Assembly (NCBI RefSeq): GCF_026151205.1
Contig: NC_087081.1
Coordinates: 248,001 to 312,000, forward strand
Source: Bolinopsis microptera
Taxonomy: Eukaryota; Ctenophora; Tentaculata; Lobata; Bolinopsidae
Direction of reading: 5' to 3'
Length of the DNA: 64,000 nt
A program made the position numbers and the translations under genes. Within the stretch, counting starts at the first letter, position 1, and each line of letters opens with the position of its first letter. Positions 31,646 to 42,649 of this stretch are shown here, piece after piece. The notes below the pieces were generated by a model. It saw only the letters and a list, made by a program, of their open reading frames with translations, was not told where the DNA came from and searched no databases.

Positions 31646-34299
31646 TTAAGAATACCCTCCATGAGATGTTGGTTGGGACTTTTTAGTGAACATCTCCCGC
31701 TGATACCGTCCGTCATCATTGTCAGTGTAACAGGTAGATCTCTGGAACATTGTCTCCATTACAGAGCCATACGACTCAATAATGGCCTCAGAAGCACAGG
31801 CGACTAGGCATTTTAGAAAGAGGAGAAGGGGTCCAGGCTGGCATTTCCTCCAAAACCTGTCACAGGTGAACAGTGCTCTTGCTGCTAAATCAATTGTCTG
31901 CACTGCCTTGTCCTTTATCCACACACAGGCTTCTTGAAACACATCTCTAACCCTCTCTATCTCCACCGTTGACAGCTGCGATCTCCAAGGTTGAATAACC
32001 AAATACTCCATGATGTCAAGATTAAAGATGGTGTTCACTTTGAACTCTGGCACCAGCTCTTCAATCTCTTCGAAATCTAAAAATTGGTTCACGCCAAAGA
32101 TAGCAGGGGTTACCTGCACAGATCGGCCAGCGATGAAGTTGATCAAAGCAGCAGCGTTTTGGATGAGAGGAACATCTTGCTTACGCTTGTTATAGAGTTT
32201 ATTTGAACCACCCATCCAAAAGTAGGAGCTGTACTGCACCTGCAGCTGGTCAAGAAGGTTTTTACCAAGACCCAGGATCCTCTCCATCCTGACCTCTGGC
32301 TCCTCCGTGTCCATCTCCCTCCTGTCCTGCTTGTCCTTGTTTCTCTCTGATCGGGTCCTTCCTTCGTCTGGGGCAAAGTAGCCAGGGATTCCCAGTTCAC
32401 ATTTTGCAAAGAATTCCCGAAGGTGGTACAACATGATGGGAGTGGGGAATGTTTCAAACTTCAGCTTTGACAGAGCCTCTCTCCCTAGGTCTACCAGATT
32501 TACATATTCAGCTATATTTATATGTTTGGACTGTCCTGCCAAACTGAACTTTGAAACAAACTGAATGGTGTTGTTTATTAAAGCCAGTTTGGGCACAAAG
32601 TCTTTGTGCTGAAGCATTTTCGATACCTTGAGAAGCTTGTCCCTCGTTTGTTTCAGAACAAGCTTCACATCTGCTGCTGCCTTAGCCTTTTCCTCCTCTC
32701 TCTTCTCCTCCTCAGACTGAACCGGTTCCTCTGTCCCTGTGGTGCTTTTCTTTTGTTTCACTGGCCCTGGTGTAACTATTTCGTTTTCTTCAGTTTCACC
32801 ATTTCATGTTGGATCACACCGAGGATCACTTTAAAATGGTTCATAAATTTTGTGAACTGCTGCTCGACATGTTTTACGAACTTGAGCTTTTTCAAAGCAG
32901 AAGGCTGTGGCATCCTGATCTTATCGGCCATGCATGCAGCATGGTAAGTCTCGTACCAGGAGTTAGCCAGATTATTAATTATGGCGTTCACCCCGTCAAT
33001 GATCCTAACTATCTCAGGGCACTTCGAGACAGCATTCGACCACATCAGCTCCCACATGTGAGCTATGTCCCAAAGATTGAATAGACCCTCTAGGCAGTTT
33101 TGCTCCTCTATGTTCCGAAGCACATTATTGTTCAGATATTGTCCATCCCCGCACAGCCCTACAACATTTTTCATTGAAGAAATAGTTGTCCCACATTTCT
33201 CAAGCTCACTGAAAATAAGTCTGGCCAAGCCTGATCCAGTGACGTCAATGGCGGAGGGGTGGCTGAAATACAGGAACTGTATAAACTTCGGGAGGCAAAC
33301 CAGGTCCTCCAGTTTAGGGTTGGGGTTGCCGAAGTCAGCGAGCTTCAACCCTAGTACCTGCTTAGCTCGGTGTTTCACCGTATCCTTATCAGCACTCACT
33401 GCAAAAAGAGTAAGGACTGATCAGCCTATTGATCAGAACTTTGTAGAACACGTCTACCCACATGGTTTTAAAATCCCACGTTCACACCTGCTGAAATGTT
33501 AAGGACGATTCTCATGGGGTACGAGTTAAAACTGTCCTCCAGATGTATGCCCATGAGGACTAATCCAGCGCAATTCGTCATGGCCTCCTCGTTGTTCCTC
33601 CTTATCTTCTCTCTGTCAACCCCGTTTTTTGCCCGCCAGTGTCTGGTGTTTTTCTCCGACCAAATGTTTTGAAAATGTCTGCTTTTTAGCGTGAAAATCA
33701 CTTGTTAGTTTCCCATTTTCACTAACACTGACCTTCTTGAAGCACTTGGTCGTAGACTTCCTTGTCCAATACCTTAACGTTCCTGAAAGTTGACTGTTAA
33801 GCAGAGTTACAATCAGCCTTTTACTGTAAAAGTTTTACATGATGCATTGTGCATTTATCTATTTATTATGTAAATTGAAGGTTTATTAACGATTAAGCTG
33901 TGATAATACGGACATAAAATTAACTTGTTTGCACTTACTTTAGCTTCCTGCTGATCAGGATATGCTTTTTGGACTTCTCGTGGATCTTTTTTCCAGTCTC
34001 GTGATAGGGTCTGTTGCAGAACGAGCAGTGCCAGCTAGCACGAGAGCTCGATGAGCCTTGCTTAGCATACAGGAATAGTCTTTAGAAATTAGAAGTCAAA
34101 ATGTTATGGTCTAATAATCTAATTATCCAATTAACATTGAACTTGGCTGACAATTTCACACCCACTATTTAGTATTTACGTCTGGGCAGTGGGCTTGTCT
34201 TACCTTTTTGGGAGCAGACCCTGGGGAGCCAGCACGATTTCTCTTCACCCCTTGACCTCCAGGATTGTGATATACGGGGGCACTCTCACTCTCACAGTC
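31646..34299 (-). pseudogene. Multi-exon zinc-finger/hAT-like gene, one apparent frameshift
   Basis: Five exons join with consistent phase: 34299-34204, 34060-33939, 33782-33733, 33700-33488, and 33398 down to 31646. Exon 2 encodes a Cys2-His2 finger, WHCSFCNRPYHETGKKIHEK then SKKH. Exon 4 includes EEAMTNCAGLV. The large exon has a block resembling hAT/KIAA1586-type transposase cores: VVGLCGDGQYLNNN, then LFNLWDIAHMWEL with a long charged helical tail. A shift near 32770-32790 separates the two long frames (VIQHEMVKLKKTK-stop, then GETEENEIVTPGPV), so the gene is either broken or misread there. Introns and lack of visible TIRs favour a domesticated or captured gene over a plain transposon. 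The family assignment is tentative; the 5' end is not identified. Confidence 0.55.
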
Positions 34300-34975
34300 C
34301 TGTGGAAAGGTTATGTCAGCAATCTGCAACTAATAAAAAGTTTCTGGCGATAGAATTAGAAATGTGGAAATTCTGGCGATAGAAATGAAGTCATTTATGT
34401 GACCGTGCACGGTGCACGGTGCAGTGTATATTGACCTCCACTTTTCTAGTGCTGCAATTTGATTGTATCATTTATCAACTCAGTAGATGCTCAAACTAAA
34501 AATGGATTGTTTAAAAAACCAATGACTATAAATTCGTGGATCGTAAAAGTATTGAAATAAAGAAGTAGCAGTCATTTATTACAGCTTTAAAGTTCCTGGG
34601 CAATAATATTTTCAACAACTTCATTTAAGTCACCATTGTTGTTGTGATCATGCTGTGGCTTGAAAGGAAATAGTGTCTATCTACTTTATTATCTTCCATA
34701 AGCTCGTTCTAGCTGTCCATTAAGTAATATCACCCTGAGAGTAGAAATGTTAATCACTAATAACCAATTAAGACTTATAAACTGTTGATGGAAGTGTTTA
34801 GCCATCATTTTTATCCAAGTGTGGGAATCTATATCGTGTAAATTTATTTTGTACAATGTAAAATGTACATTCATCTTGATGATAACAGATTTTAATAAAG
34901 CATATATATCCTATTTATTCTAAGATTCTATGTAAATCTGTAAAATCCTACCTTATCATTAGTAGGTCTATGATT
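34300..34975. other. No gene seen
   Basis: Presumably the promoter or further 5' introns of the minus-strand zinc-finger gene. A short GTGCACGGTGCACGGTGCA direct/inverted repeat lies near 34405. No coding exon is recognised. Confidence 0.35.
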
Positions 34976-34979
34976 CCAT

Positions 34980-35484
34980 CTAAATTGGCGTTTCTGCGAC
35001 GATATCCTCGTTTGCTCTTACTTGCGATGCTCCCTCTATTTGATCTCCCATTTCTACAGCAGTAACTTGCAATCTTAAACAAGTAGCGCCTCTTAAACAT
35101 CTAGCAGCAAAATTTCTGAAAGCTTCACCAAACAACTCTCTGAGAGTGTTATCATATAGCAAAGGGTTGATGACCGAATTGAGGGGTAAAACTATCATAG
35201 TGAAGGTGACGTACCAATCTGTAGCGTCGATTGTTTTGAGATTGTGGAGCCCACTGATTATCATAAATGGAACCCAACAGGCGAAATCTGTGGCCTGTGC
35301 CCTGTATTGCTCGGTTTCTGCGGACAGCATCTGGATTGCTGTTTTGCCCAGAATTCCTGGATGATCGTTCTAGATATAATGTTGATCATCAAATAGGACA
35401 CGGTTATCACCACAAAGCAGAAAAGGTTGACGCCCAACATAAGCCAAACTATCATATTTCCTTTCACGTCGATCATTTCCGTTT
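34980..35484 (-). pseudogene. LGR-like class A GPCR fragment (TM5-TM7)
   Basis: An acceptor at 35486-35485 starts an exon reading GNMIVWLMLGVNLFCFVVIT, a TM5 helix, then ISRTIIQEFWAKQQ. The frame must shift before TDFACWVPFMIISGLHN (TM6) and PLNSVINPLLYD (TM7 with N-P-x-x-Y), followed by a cytoplasmic helix and tail ending at 34980. The T-D-F-x-C-W-x-P and N-x-x-x-N-P-x-L-Y pattern resembles leucine-rich-repeat receptors of the relaxin/glycoprotein-hormone type. TM1-4 and any LRR ectodomain are absent from the flanking DNA seen. Either a frameshifted relic or two exons with an unrecognised small intron. Confidence 0.55.
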
Positions 35485-35489
35485 CTAAA

Positions 35490-36280
35490 TCCGATGTTTT
35501 CCGCCGGCTTATGCTTAATTACGGGATCAGATTTGATCTCTAATCAGTGATAGTGATTAGGCAACATAATATAACATAATAATAGGCAGCATAATATTAG
35601 AATAATATATCCTGATTTAACACTTTGTTTAAATTGGGATGGTTATGTCTTATATACTATATTGATACTTTTATCAAGTATAAACTGGGTTAAAAACCTC
35701 AATTAGGTATAATTCGGGAATTAAACACAATTAGAAGACTGTGCATATGATTAAATTTTTTCTGTTTGAGATTTGAATAACGTTACTGTAATGTTCCAAA
35801 TTATATTTTAAAATGTTAATATCATGTAAAAATACCTTGAAGGTTGGAGTAAAGAAACTATTTTCAAACGCTTAACAGTATATTGTGTCATCATTATCGA
35901 ACGAGCGAAACAAACTGGAAATCATGCCAATAGGGATATTATTTTTTTAAAGATGTGATGTAATAGGTGTACTATACCAACTATACATGTAGGTATAGTA
36001 ACTCAATCCAAGGATGATAATAATTTTGCCAGCTTTGGCATGATCACACTGCATGAAAATAAATGCTCAGATATTGATTAAAACAGAAAACTTTTTAACA
36101 ATTTTAAGCATGGTATCTATTATATATAATAATATTAATATAATTATAATAATATATTATGTTTAACGGCAACTTAAGATAAATAAAATTTGCAGTTTAA
36201 ATTGTTAACAAATTTAAATTTAATAAATGAAAAATCAGGCCCACTTAATCAATATGTTTGAGTTCAAATACTTTTTTTTG
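35490..36280. other. AT-rich, no gene seen
   Basis: A very AT-rich stretch, with ATTATATATAATAATATTAA runs near 36120. Upstream GPCR exons were looked for and not found. Confidence 0.4.
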
Positions 36281-36948
36281 TCAGATCAGTAAAGAATGAA
36301 GCTGTAAGTCAATTTTAGTTTCTTCAATTACTTGGTCTTGAGTAAGTTCGTGGTTGCTAGCATTATACCTCTTATAACATTTGCCTTCTTCTGAGGTGAA
36401 ATATGGCCATACCTTAAATCCTTGGCTGTCTTTACTGGAGTCCCACATGTTAATTCTAACATGAATGACATAGAGGGGCGGATATTTGTTGCTTCTTTTG
36501 TGGTCCAGTATCTCTTTCTCACACCAGCACACATTAGGCTGCTCAAGCAGTTTATGTTTCTGTTTGATAGTGAGACCAGGAACATTAGGATATACAACTG
36601 CTCCATGTGCTGCTTCAATCTCTATGTAGTTCACTTCATAACGGTATTTGTCAACAGGAGGATCAAATTTTTGGCCTAAGAGCAAATCTAAAGCTTGCTT
36701 GAAATGCTCCATCTGGGCCCTGAATAGGTGGTGTCCAATAACTGTTCCATCATCTTTTATGCCTAGATACAAGTTACATTCTCGATTTATGTTTAAAAAA
36801 GCACAAATAGTTCGAGAAGATGGTTGAAATAGGCGGTCATCAATTTCTCTAGCTGTCATCTGAGTGGACCCCAATCGATCATGAGCCTTGAATTCAACCG
36901 TTTTGCTTTCTTCTTCATTGAATTCTTCGTTCTCCTTTAGTTTAACCA
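36281..36948 (-). CDS. Schlafen AlbA_2-domain protein (SLFNL1-like)
   Basis: The exon starts after acceptor GTGTTTTAG; the first ATG of the exon gives MVKLKENEEFNEEESKTVEF, 221 residues to the stop. The AlbA_2 (Schlafen) fold is seen in ESKTVEFKA, then ICAFLNINRECNLYLGIKDD and GTVIGH, the usual E-x-K...E/F-K...N...G-x-x-L-G-I-x-D-x-G pattern. A conserved-looking C-terminal half follows, with YPPLYVIHVRI and a W-P-Y-F segment. The family includes Schlafen-like proteins with RNA/nuclease roles; whether the catalytic acidic residues are functional here is not clear. It is a compact protein without a helicase. The gene may have 5' non-coding exons upstream. Confidence 0.75.
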
Positions 36949-37276
36949 TTCTAAAACACATAGGTAATATTTTTTATTTTGTAAAGAATCGTATAATACA
37001 TCTACGGGATGAAAAGCTAATATGGTTCAGTGAAACACAAATTGTCAATAATATCAAACTAAAACTACTTTAATAATATCTACCAGTTTCGAAAATCAGG
37101 GTCCTCACTTTCAAAGTCAAACGATTCCAGTCATGCTAGAATGAAGTTACCCAACTATAGTTTAAATCAACATGTCAACATTTGATCTTATGCAAACAGC
37201 TCAGAATCGGACACGAAACCAAAAACGTCATAAATAATCTCGTTATGGCGACAGTCAACGGTGTGACTAACTTCGA

Positions 37277-37693
37277 ATGCCCTGCAGAAATATAAGCATT
37301 GTCTACCACGCCCTTGATTGTAAATTAGGTGGATACGTTTCCATGCGCCACAATGCCATAAGAGACACTGCAGCTTTCTTCCTTCAAAAAGCAAAGTGTA
37401 AGGATGTAGGGATTGAACCTACACTCCTGAGTCCTGCCTGTAAACTTCATTCTCCAGGAATACCAACACCCAGGATGAACCCTGTCTTGATGTAGCAGCT
37501 GTTGAACTGTGTGTGCACCCTTTCCCTACATTGGTGTGCTTCCTAGAATCCTCTATCAGGTCATCAGAGTTGCTGACCACCCGGACAGCAAGGTTGCTGC
37601 CTTTATTCTACTCCAATCCAGTAACGAGTTTCCATTTCGACAGCTGTATACTGCCACTGGAGGCTCATCCGGGAATGATTTCACAAACGTTGT
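37277..37693 (+). pseudogene. Relic of a mobile-element C-terminal domain
   Basis: The frames read GGYVSMRHNAIRDTAAFF and CKDVGIEPTLLSP, then in a shifted frame EFPFRQLYTATGGSSGNDFT. They match the order G-G-Y-x-x-x-R-H-N...R-D...I-E-P-x-L...F-x-P-L-x-F-x-x-x-G-G of the longer copy at 52992-53830. The Helitron-like copy 2 is inserted directly after it. Confidence 0.55.
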
Positions 37694-37698
37694 AAGCA

Positions 37699-38021
37699 TC
37701 TTACTATATTATATAAAGCGAGACGATATATATTATATGTTTATATATCCAAACCATTTTACTGACACAACGGCATCAACTTTAACACAACTTTCCGCAA
37801 AAACCGTAAATGATATACAACTTAAACTTTTTTGACTGGTTCAAATGCTTTAATGGCCTTTAAATCAGCATGAAAAAATGAAAAATTGGCAAAAGAATAA
37901 GAATTTTAGTGCCCAAAATGTGGACCCCCAAGTGGTGTCAAAAACGCGACTTAAATAGATAATGATTATTTTAGTCTCTCGAGTCTTGACACCACTATAA
38001 GGTTAGACGGGTTCTTGCTAG
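37699..38021 (+). mobile_element. Helitron-like non-autonomous element, copy 2 (intact, 323 bp)
   Basis: It starts A|TCTTACTATATT and ends TGCTAG|T, matching copy 1 along its length but without the MULE. It therefore gives the unoccupied sequence for the MULE target. The AGTGGTGTCAA/TTGACACCACT inverted pair is present. It has no coding capacity. Confidence 0.65.
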
Positions 38022-38119
38022 TTTCTTTAAAGTGCACAGGGATCTTCGATAGTATGCATGTTGGGAGGGATTAAGTTCCACAATCAAGGTCCGATAACTG
38101 CAAACCAGTGATGTTCATA

Positions 38120-38345
38120 CACTTTTATGATACGAGAAGTGAGAGCAACTGGCCTGTAATTCGCAGCTCTGGCTCTGCCACCTTTTTTGAAGAGAGGAGT
38201 AATATGTGTTTCCTTGTAGAAATTTGATACTGTAACGCACTCAAAAGATTCCTCCCAGATTATTCTGATTGGGCAGCATAACTCCTTTGCACAGTTCTTG
38301 AGGAGAATTGAAGGTAGCTCATTCAGTCCACTGGCAAAAATGATG
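38120..38345 (-). pseudogene. LINE RT relic
   Basis: The minus strand reads GLNELPSILLKNCAKELCCP, then ITPLFKKGGRARAANYRPVA and LTSRIIK. This is the RT segment from the P-S-x-L-L-K helix through F-K-K-G...N-Y-R-P-V-(A/S)-L-T. Both ends are truncated. Confidence 0.7.
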
Positions 38346-38347
38346 TA

Positions 38348-38469
38348 CCTTACTCGGGAATATTATGACTGAGATAAAGTGGTGGATTTTAGAAAAATTC
38401 CGCCATATTTTTCCCGGTCATTAATTTTCCCAGTCATAAATTAACCCGCTATAATGTTCCCGAGTAAGG
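38348..38469. mobile_element. 122-bp MITE with TA target duplication
   Basis: Terminal inverted repeats CCTTACTCGGGAA(T)ATTAT and ATAAT(G)TTCCCGAGTAAGG are flanked by TA on both sides (38346-38347, 38470-38471). The related sequence at 42.43 kb (minus strand) has ATGATGTAAAGTTT with no element, an exact empty site. This fits a Tc1/mariner-type MITE. Confidence 0.85.
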
Positions 38470-38589
38470 TAAAGTTTTTAATATAACATAGAATTAAAGC
38501 TATTTCCGTACAGCCTAAGTATGCTCCCTTGAGAAACTATGAACATGCAAGCTTTCTTTATTTTGTTAGTCGGCCGACTTCTTGGGTTG

Positions 38590-39345
38590 AAAACAATCCC
38601 CTTCAACAAATGTAATCCAGCGTTCTCACTTCTCGGCCCACAGGTTCCTCCTATTAAAAAATTTTTGATTTTGGTAAATGTGTGCTGACTCCACCACCTA
38701 TGTATTTAACCTAATATTTAGTGTATTACAGGTAGACATTGACTTAGGTAGGTATTTTTCTCTTAAGGTAGATATTAAGAATTTGGTAAATTTCTTAATT
38801 GTATGACTATTTCCATTATTGAGACGTTTTAAATATTTGATTTAAGAGGTTTTTTTTTATAGGACTGGTTCACAGTGTGAACAGATTCCAGATTTATATA
38901 TTTTTTAAGTGATATTTAATAAATGATTAAAAGAACCAATTTTAAAGTTGCCATAGTAAAGCCTCTAGGTCCAAAAATATACCCATTATGCTCACGTAAA
39001 AACAACTCTAAATCAGTAGGCTGTCACTCTATTAATGCACCACACCGCTTCCTCCACTGCACTAAAAGTTATACAATAAATTCTACAATCCTAATTTTGT
39101 ATCGTGATGGAGACCGGTGTCCATACAAAAATTTTACTAGGTTGCCGTTTGGTGTGAGCAATAGCGAACAGCACGAACACTCCTTTGCCCCGTCAACCTA
39201 TATCTAATCTATTTAAAGAGTGACAACCATACTACACATTGAATTAGGATTCCTTTAAATATCAAATTGATTTATTGTAAACTTGTTTACTCTGTAATAA
39301 ATGGCATAAAATTGAATTTTTGTTTAACTGAATTTTTGTTTAACT
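38590..39345 (+). mobile_element. LINE-type 3'-tail insertion with terminal doublet
   Basis: It is defined by the interruption of element R (CTTGGGTTG | GTACTGG). It ends in two exact copies of GAATTTTTGTTTAACT (39314-39345) after GGCATAAAATT. The short ORF inside has no recognisable domain, so it is probably a 5'-truncated 3' UTR. Confidence 0.65.
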
Positions 39346-39396
39346 GTACTGGACCTAACAAGTTTATTATCGGTTGTCTACTTATATTTATTATGA

Positions 39397-40216
39397 GACC
39401 AAACCAACTATATTTACTTCAATTCTCTAGTCTTTTCAGACGCAGAATCTTCTACACTCTCTGACTTCTTCTGATGTCTGGGACTTACGACCCCAGATGT
39501 AGCTTTCAACGACGTTTTAAGGGCCCAACGTTCAGCTGTTCATCAGGGTTAAACTGGGCAGGGTCTTTCAGCCAGCTGCCAGTTGTCACTCCAGGTCTTG
39601 TTGTAGCGACTAAGCCAGATAGTGTAGGAACCTTTCAGGGACACCACCGCTGTTGTGTTAAGTGCCCTCTTCTTCTTTGCCCGGGTGATGTTAAGGAAGT
39701 TGAAAATTCGGGGTAATGTGTGGTGGTAGAATCCACGACATCCAACTTCTACTGTAAAGAGATATCCTTCCCAGCCTGCGGTCTCGATCTCCACCATTAG
39801 CTCTTCGTATCTCTTCTCTTTCCGGGATCTCTGGTCCTCAAAGTTCTCCTCGTTTCCACAGGTCAGCTCTATCAGGATGACTTTCCTGAGTGTGTTAGAG
39901 TATATTACCACATCAGGTCTGAGAGCTGTGTTGACAATATGTTGGGGGAATTGTCTTGTCCTTTCGTCCTCATCAAACACTAGTTTCCAGTCGTTACCTT
40001 CCTCTAGAAGATGAGGTTCTTCTGTAAGCCATACTTCGGGTTTCCTGTAGGTTCCTTTTCCGGATACGAACTTCCTCCACTCTCTCTTTACTTCTCTCTT
40101 TGGGGTAGCACTGTTTATCTCCCTCAGCTTCTCTGCAATTGGTTGCACGATTACCCTGAGCACCTGATCATGTCTCCAATTATACCTTCCTTGTTTAAGC
40201 GACACTGGGCAACACG
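39397..40216 (-). mobile_element. REL-endonuclease LINE fragment
   Basis: A 5'-truncated insertion into element R. The coding part (about 40210-39549, minus) reads GRYNWRHDQVLRVIVQPIAE, then the endonuclease core RPDVVIYSNTLRKVILIELT, then ETAGWEGYLFTVEVGCRGFY. It is related to the fragment at 8713-9867: the same GRY-x-W-R-H-D block, R-P-D...E-L-T and G-W...V-E-V-G-x-R-G. No RT is left. The final 150 bp are 3' UTR. Confidence 0.75.
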
Positions 40217-40282
40217 TATCATTATTCATTGTAATGGCAATAAAATTTAAATTTTGTTTTACTTAAAATTTTGTTTTACTTA

Positions 40283-40890
40283 ATTTGGGAGAGCGATTTA
40301 GTGAAAGGAATATACCTCATATATGCCCAAGAAACCTTACTGGTAGGGTTTTTTAAAAATCTAATTTGAGAATGAAGTTTAAAGAAATTTTAATTAGCAC
40401 TGTATAGTTTAAGATATTTATAGCTTATTATAACCATTGATACAAAGGCCATAATCTTTCGCCAGCTCTCCAATATCCACCTTGAAAGCTTGAAGCTGCA
40501 TTTTATATCCTTGAACTACACATAACAATATAAACTAAAGAATGTTTTAGTGTAGACTTTTTGTCACAACAAGACTGCCATGCAACCTATAATAACAACT
40601 ATAAACAGAACCCCTAATGTCTGCTTACAATTTTTCTTCTATCTGAGCCTTGTCTCTATAAACTTAACTGAACTAGCGTTTCGGTGGACGGTATGTGCAA
40701 AAGCTTCCAGGCACGCGCATTCCTTGCCCCGTTAGTTACCTGTCCTTCCAAAACTAAACTAGCAGTCAAGGACAAAAAGTCATACACCAAATGGGCATTA
40801 TATTTTATGAATTGTTTTACATCTTTTTATTCTGTAAAAATGTGCTAAAATTAAATTTCTTGTCTCATTGAAAATTTCTTGTTTCATTGA
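40283..40890 (+). mobile_element. Probable LINE 3' tail with terminal doublet
   Basis: A non-coding stretch between the end of element R and the doublet AAATTTCTTGTCTCATTG / AAAATTTCTTGTTTCATTGA (40853-40890). It is interpreted as another tail by analogy with 38590-39345. Confidence 0.45.
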
Positions 40891-41311
40891 CAGCGGGTCA
40901 TACAACGTATGACAAAGTTTCTCCGCGTTCGGTTAAAATTGCAAATTTTAAATCATAAATCCAGCCGCGCAAAATGTTGATTGGGAATCGAGCGGTTTAC
41001 TCGATTAATGTTTACTCAAAATTATAATACAAACAGTAATAGATATAAAATAGAAGAAAATTAAAGAATTCTTTTTAAAACAAACCCTCTGGAAAGGGCA
41101 CTGCACACTGTTATCAAAAAGTACACTGTGATCATGAAGTACTATGAACTACAGATTAAAAAACACGACGCTTCACGCTACACATGATATTACACATCCA
41201 TAATATCGATCCTATCGGTTAAGAAGTTTAGACTTGCACTGAACAGCTTGGACTATTGTTTTTAAAATTTTGTGCAAAATTTTACCATCAGTGATTAATG
41301 ATATTATAAGT
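40891..41311. other. No gene; probable 3' UTR of the minus-strand LINE
   Basis: About 420 bp downstream (on the minus strand) of the LINE ORF ending at 41312. No other signal is seen. Confidence 0.4.
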
Positions 41312-42164
41312 TTAAATTTCACGTCTAGACTGTCTTAGGCCAGGAACATTGTGCAGTAGGAATGGTTGCCACTCGTTAACATCACCATCACTTTGAAGAT
41401 TAAGTAGCATTTTCTTGGCACTAGTCTTGAACAGATTTATCGAAAATAATGTCGGAAGTGTAGTAACGTCTGCTTTGTCTGCGAAGACAGAGAGCAGTGG
41501 TCCCTTGTAGTAAATACTGTTTTGAAAGTGTCTTTTCCCGTATAACTGGAGCCAGGAGCAGGCTGACGTGTGATCAGAAAGTTTTGTGGGTATGTCGGCG
41601 GGAAAAGCTTGAGAGATGTTTTTGGGGACTAATTGTGGCATGTTTTTAACTTTATGCATCAAGATAATTGAGTTGTAAACGATAAGACCATGCACAGTGA
41701 GAATTTCATGTTCACTGAAAAATGGCTTTGTGTGTTGTGGTAAGGCACCTTCCTTAAAGTAGTAGTTTACGAAGCCAGGCATAATAGCCCTTATTCCTTG
41801 CTTCTGTTTGCTGAATAAAGCATCTATATGGCTTTTTGCAGCAAAACCCCATATCAATGAACGATAGTTTATATGAGACTGTACAAAGCTTTGGTATATC
41901 TGGAGTCTAACTTTAATCGGCAGCCGACTTTTTATTTTGTACATAATACCAATATACCGCATCATTTTCGCTTTAAGAGCAGTAATGTGACTGGTCCAAG
42001 TCAATTTTTCGTCAACAATTACGCCAAGAAATCGGGCCTCAGTTTTTCGCTCAATAGTGGTGCCTGCAATTTGAATATTTACGTCAGGTGTTGAGGTTCT
42101 GTTGGGTGAGAGGAGCATGTAGCACGTTTTCTTAAGGTTTAACGAAAGACCATTTTGATCTACC
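41312..42164 (-). pseudogene. 5'-truncated LINE, RT C-terminal part
   Basis: An open minus frame begins WVDQNGLSLNLKKTCYMLLS. This is the segment just after the YADD box, with N-x-x-K-(C/T)-x-x-M. It continues TEARFLGVIVDEKLTWTSHI, KSRLPIKVRLQIYQSFVQSH and a C-terminal FSINLFKTSAKKMLL. The frame has no stops, but endonuclease and RT catalytic core are missing. Its 5' truncation point abuts the doublet end of the minus copy of element R. Confidence 0.75.
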
Positions 42165-42170
42165 CAGTTA

Positions 42171-42447
42171 AGTAAAACAAAATTTAAGTAAAACAAAATT
42201 TAAATTTTATTGCCATTACAATGAATAATGATATCATAATAAATATAAGTAGACATCCGATAATAAACTTGTTACATCCAGTACAACCCAAGATGTCAGC
42301 CGACGCGACTTACAAAAATAAAGAAAGCTAGCATGTTATGTTCATTGTTCATAGTTTTTCTAACGAGCATGCTTAGCACTTAGGCTGTACGGAAATAGCT
42401 TTAATTCTACGTCATATTAAAAACTTTACATCATTTTTGAGATACAA
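42171..42447 (-). repeat. Element R, minus copy (uninterrupted)
   Basis: A contiguous copy of R. In the minus direction it contains GATGTAAAGTTTTTAATATG, TAGAATTAAAGCTATTTCCG, the CTTGGGTTGTACTGG join, TTATTATGATATCATTATTC and the terminal doublet (TAAATTTTGTTTTACT twice, 42202-42171). It serves as the empty-site reference for the three insertions in the plus copy. Confidence 0.75.
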
Positions 42448-42649
42448 AAATAAATTTTAAAATAAATAACTCTTTTGCTGTTTAGGCGCGGCACCGCGCT
42501 TGACCCACATGCTATACAGTGTGTATAGTAGCAACACAGCGCTGAAAACAGAGGCTGAATGAGCTATAACATATAAGCGGTGCGTGCGCCGCGCCTAAAC
42601 CTAAAACCATAAACTTTAAATATTGTCAAGATATTAAACGAGTTTTGCA

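Larger units (their letters stand above)
38333..40282 (+). repeat. Element R, plus copy, carrying three nested insertions
   Basis: The segments 38333-38347, 38470-38589, 39346-39396 and 40217-40282 are collinear with the contiguous minus-strand copy at 42171-42447. The interruptions are the MITE (38348-38469), a 756-bp LINE-type tail (38590-39345) and a REL LINE fragment (39397-40216). R ends in an AATAAAATTT block and the doublet TTAAATTTTGTTTTACTT. Confidence 0.75.
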
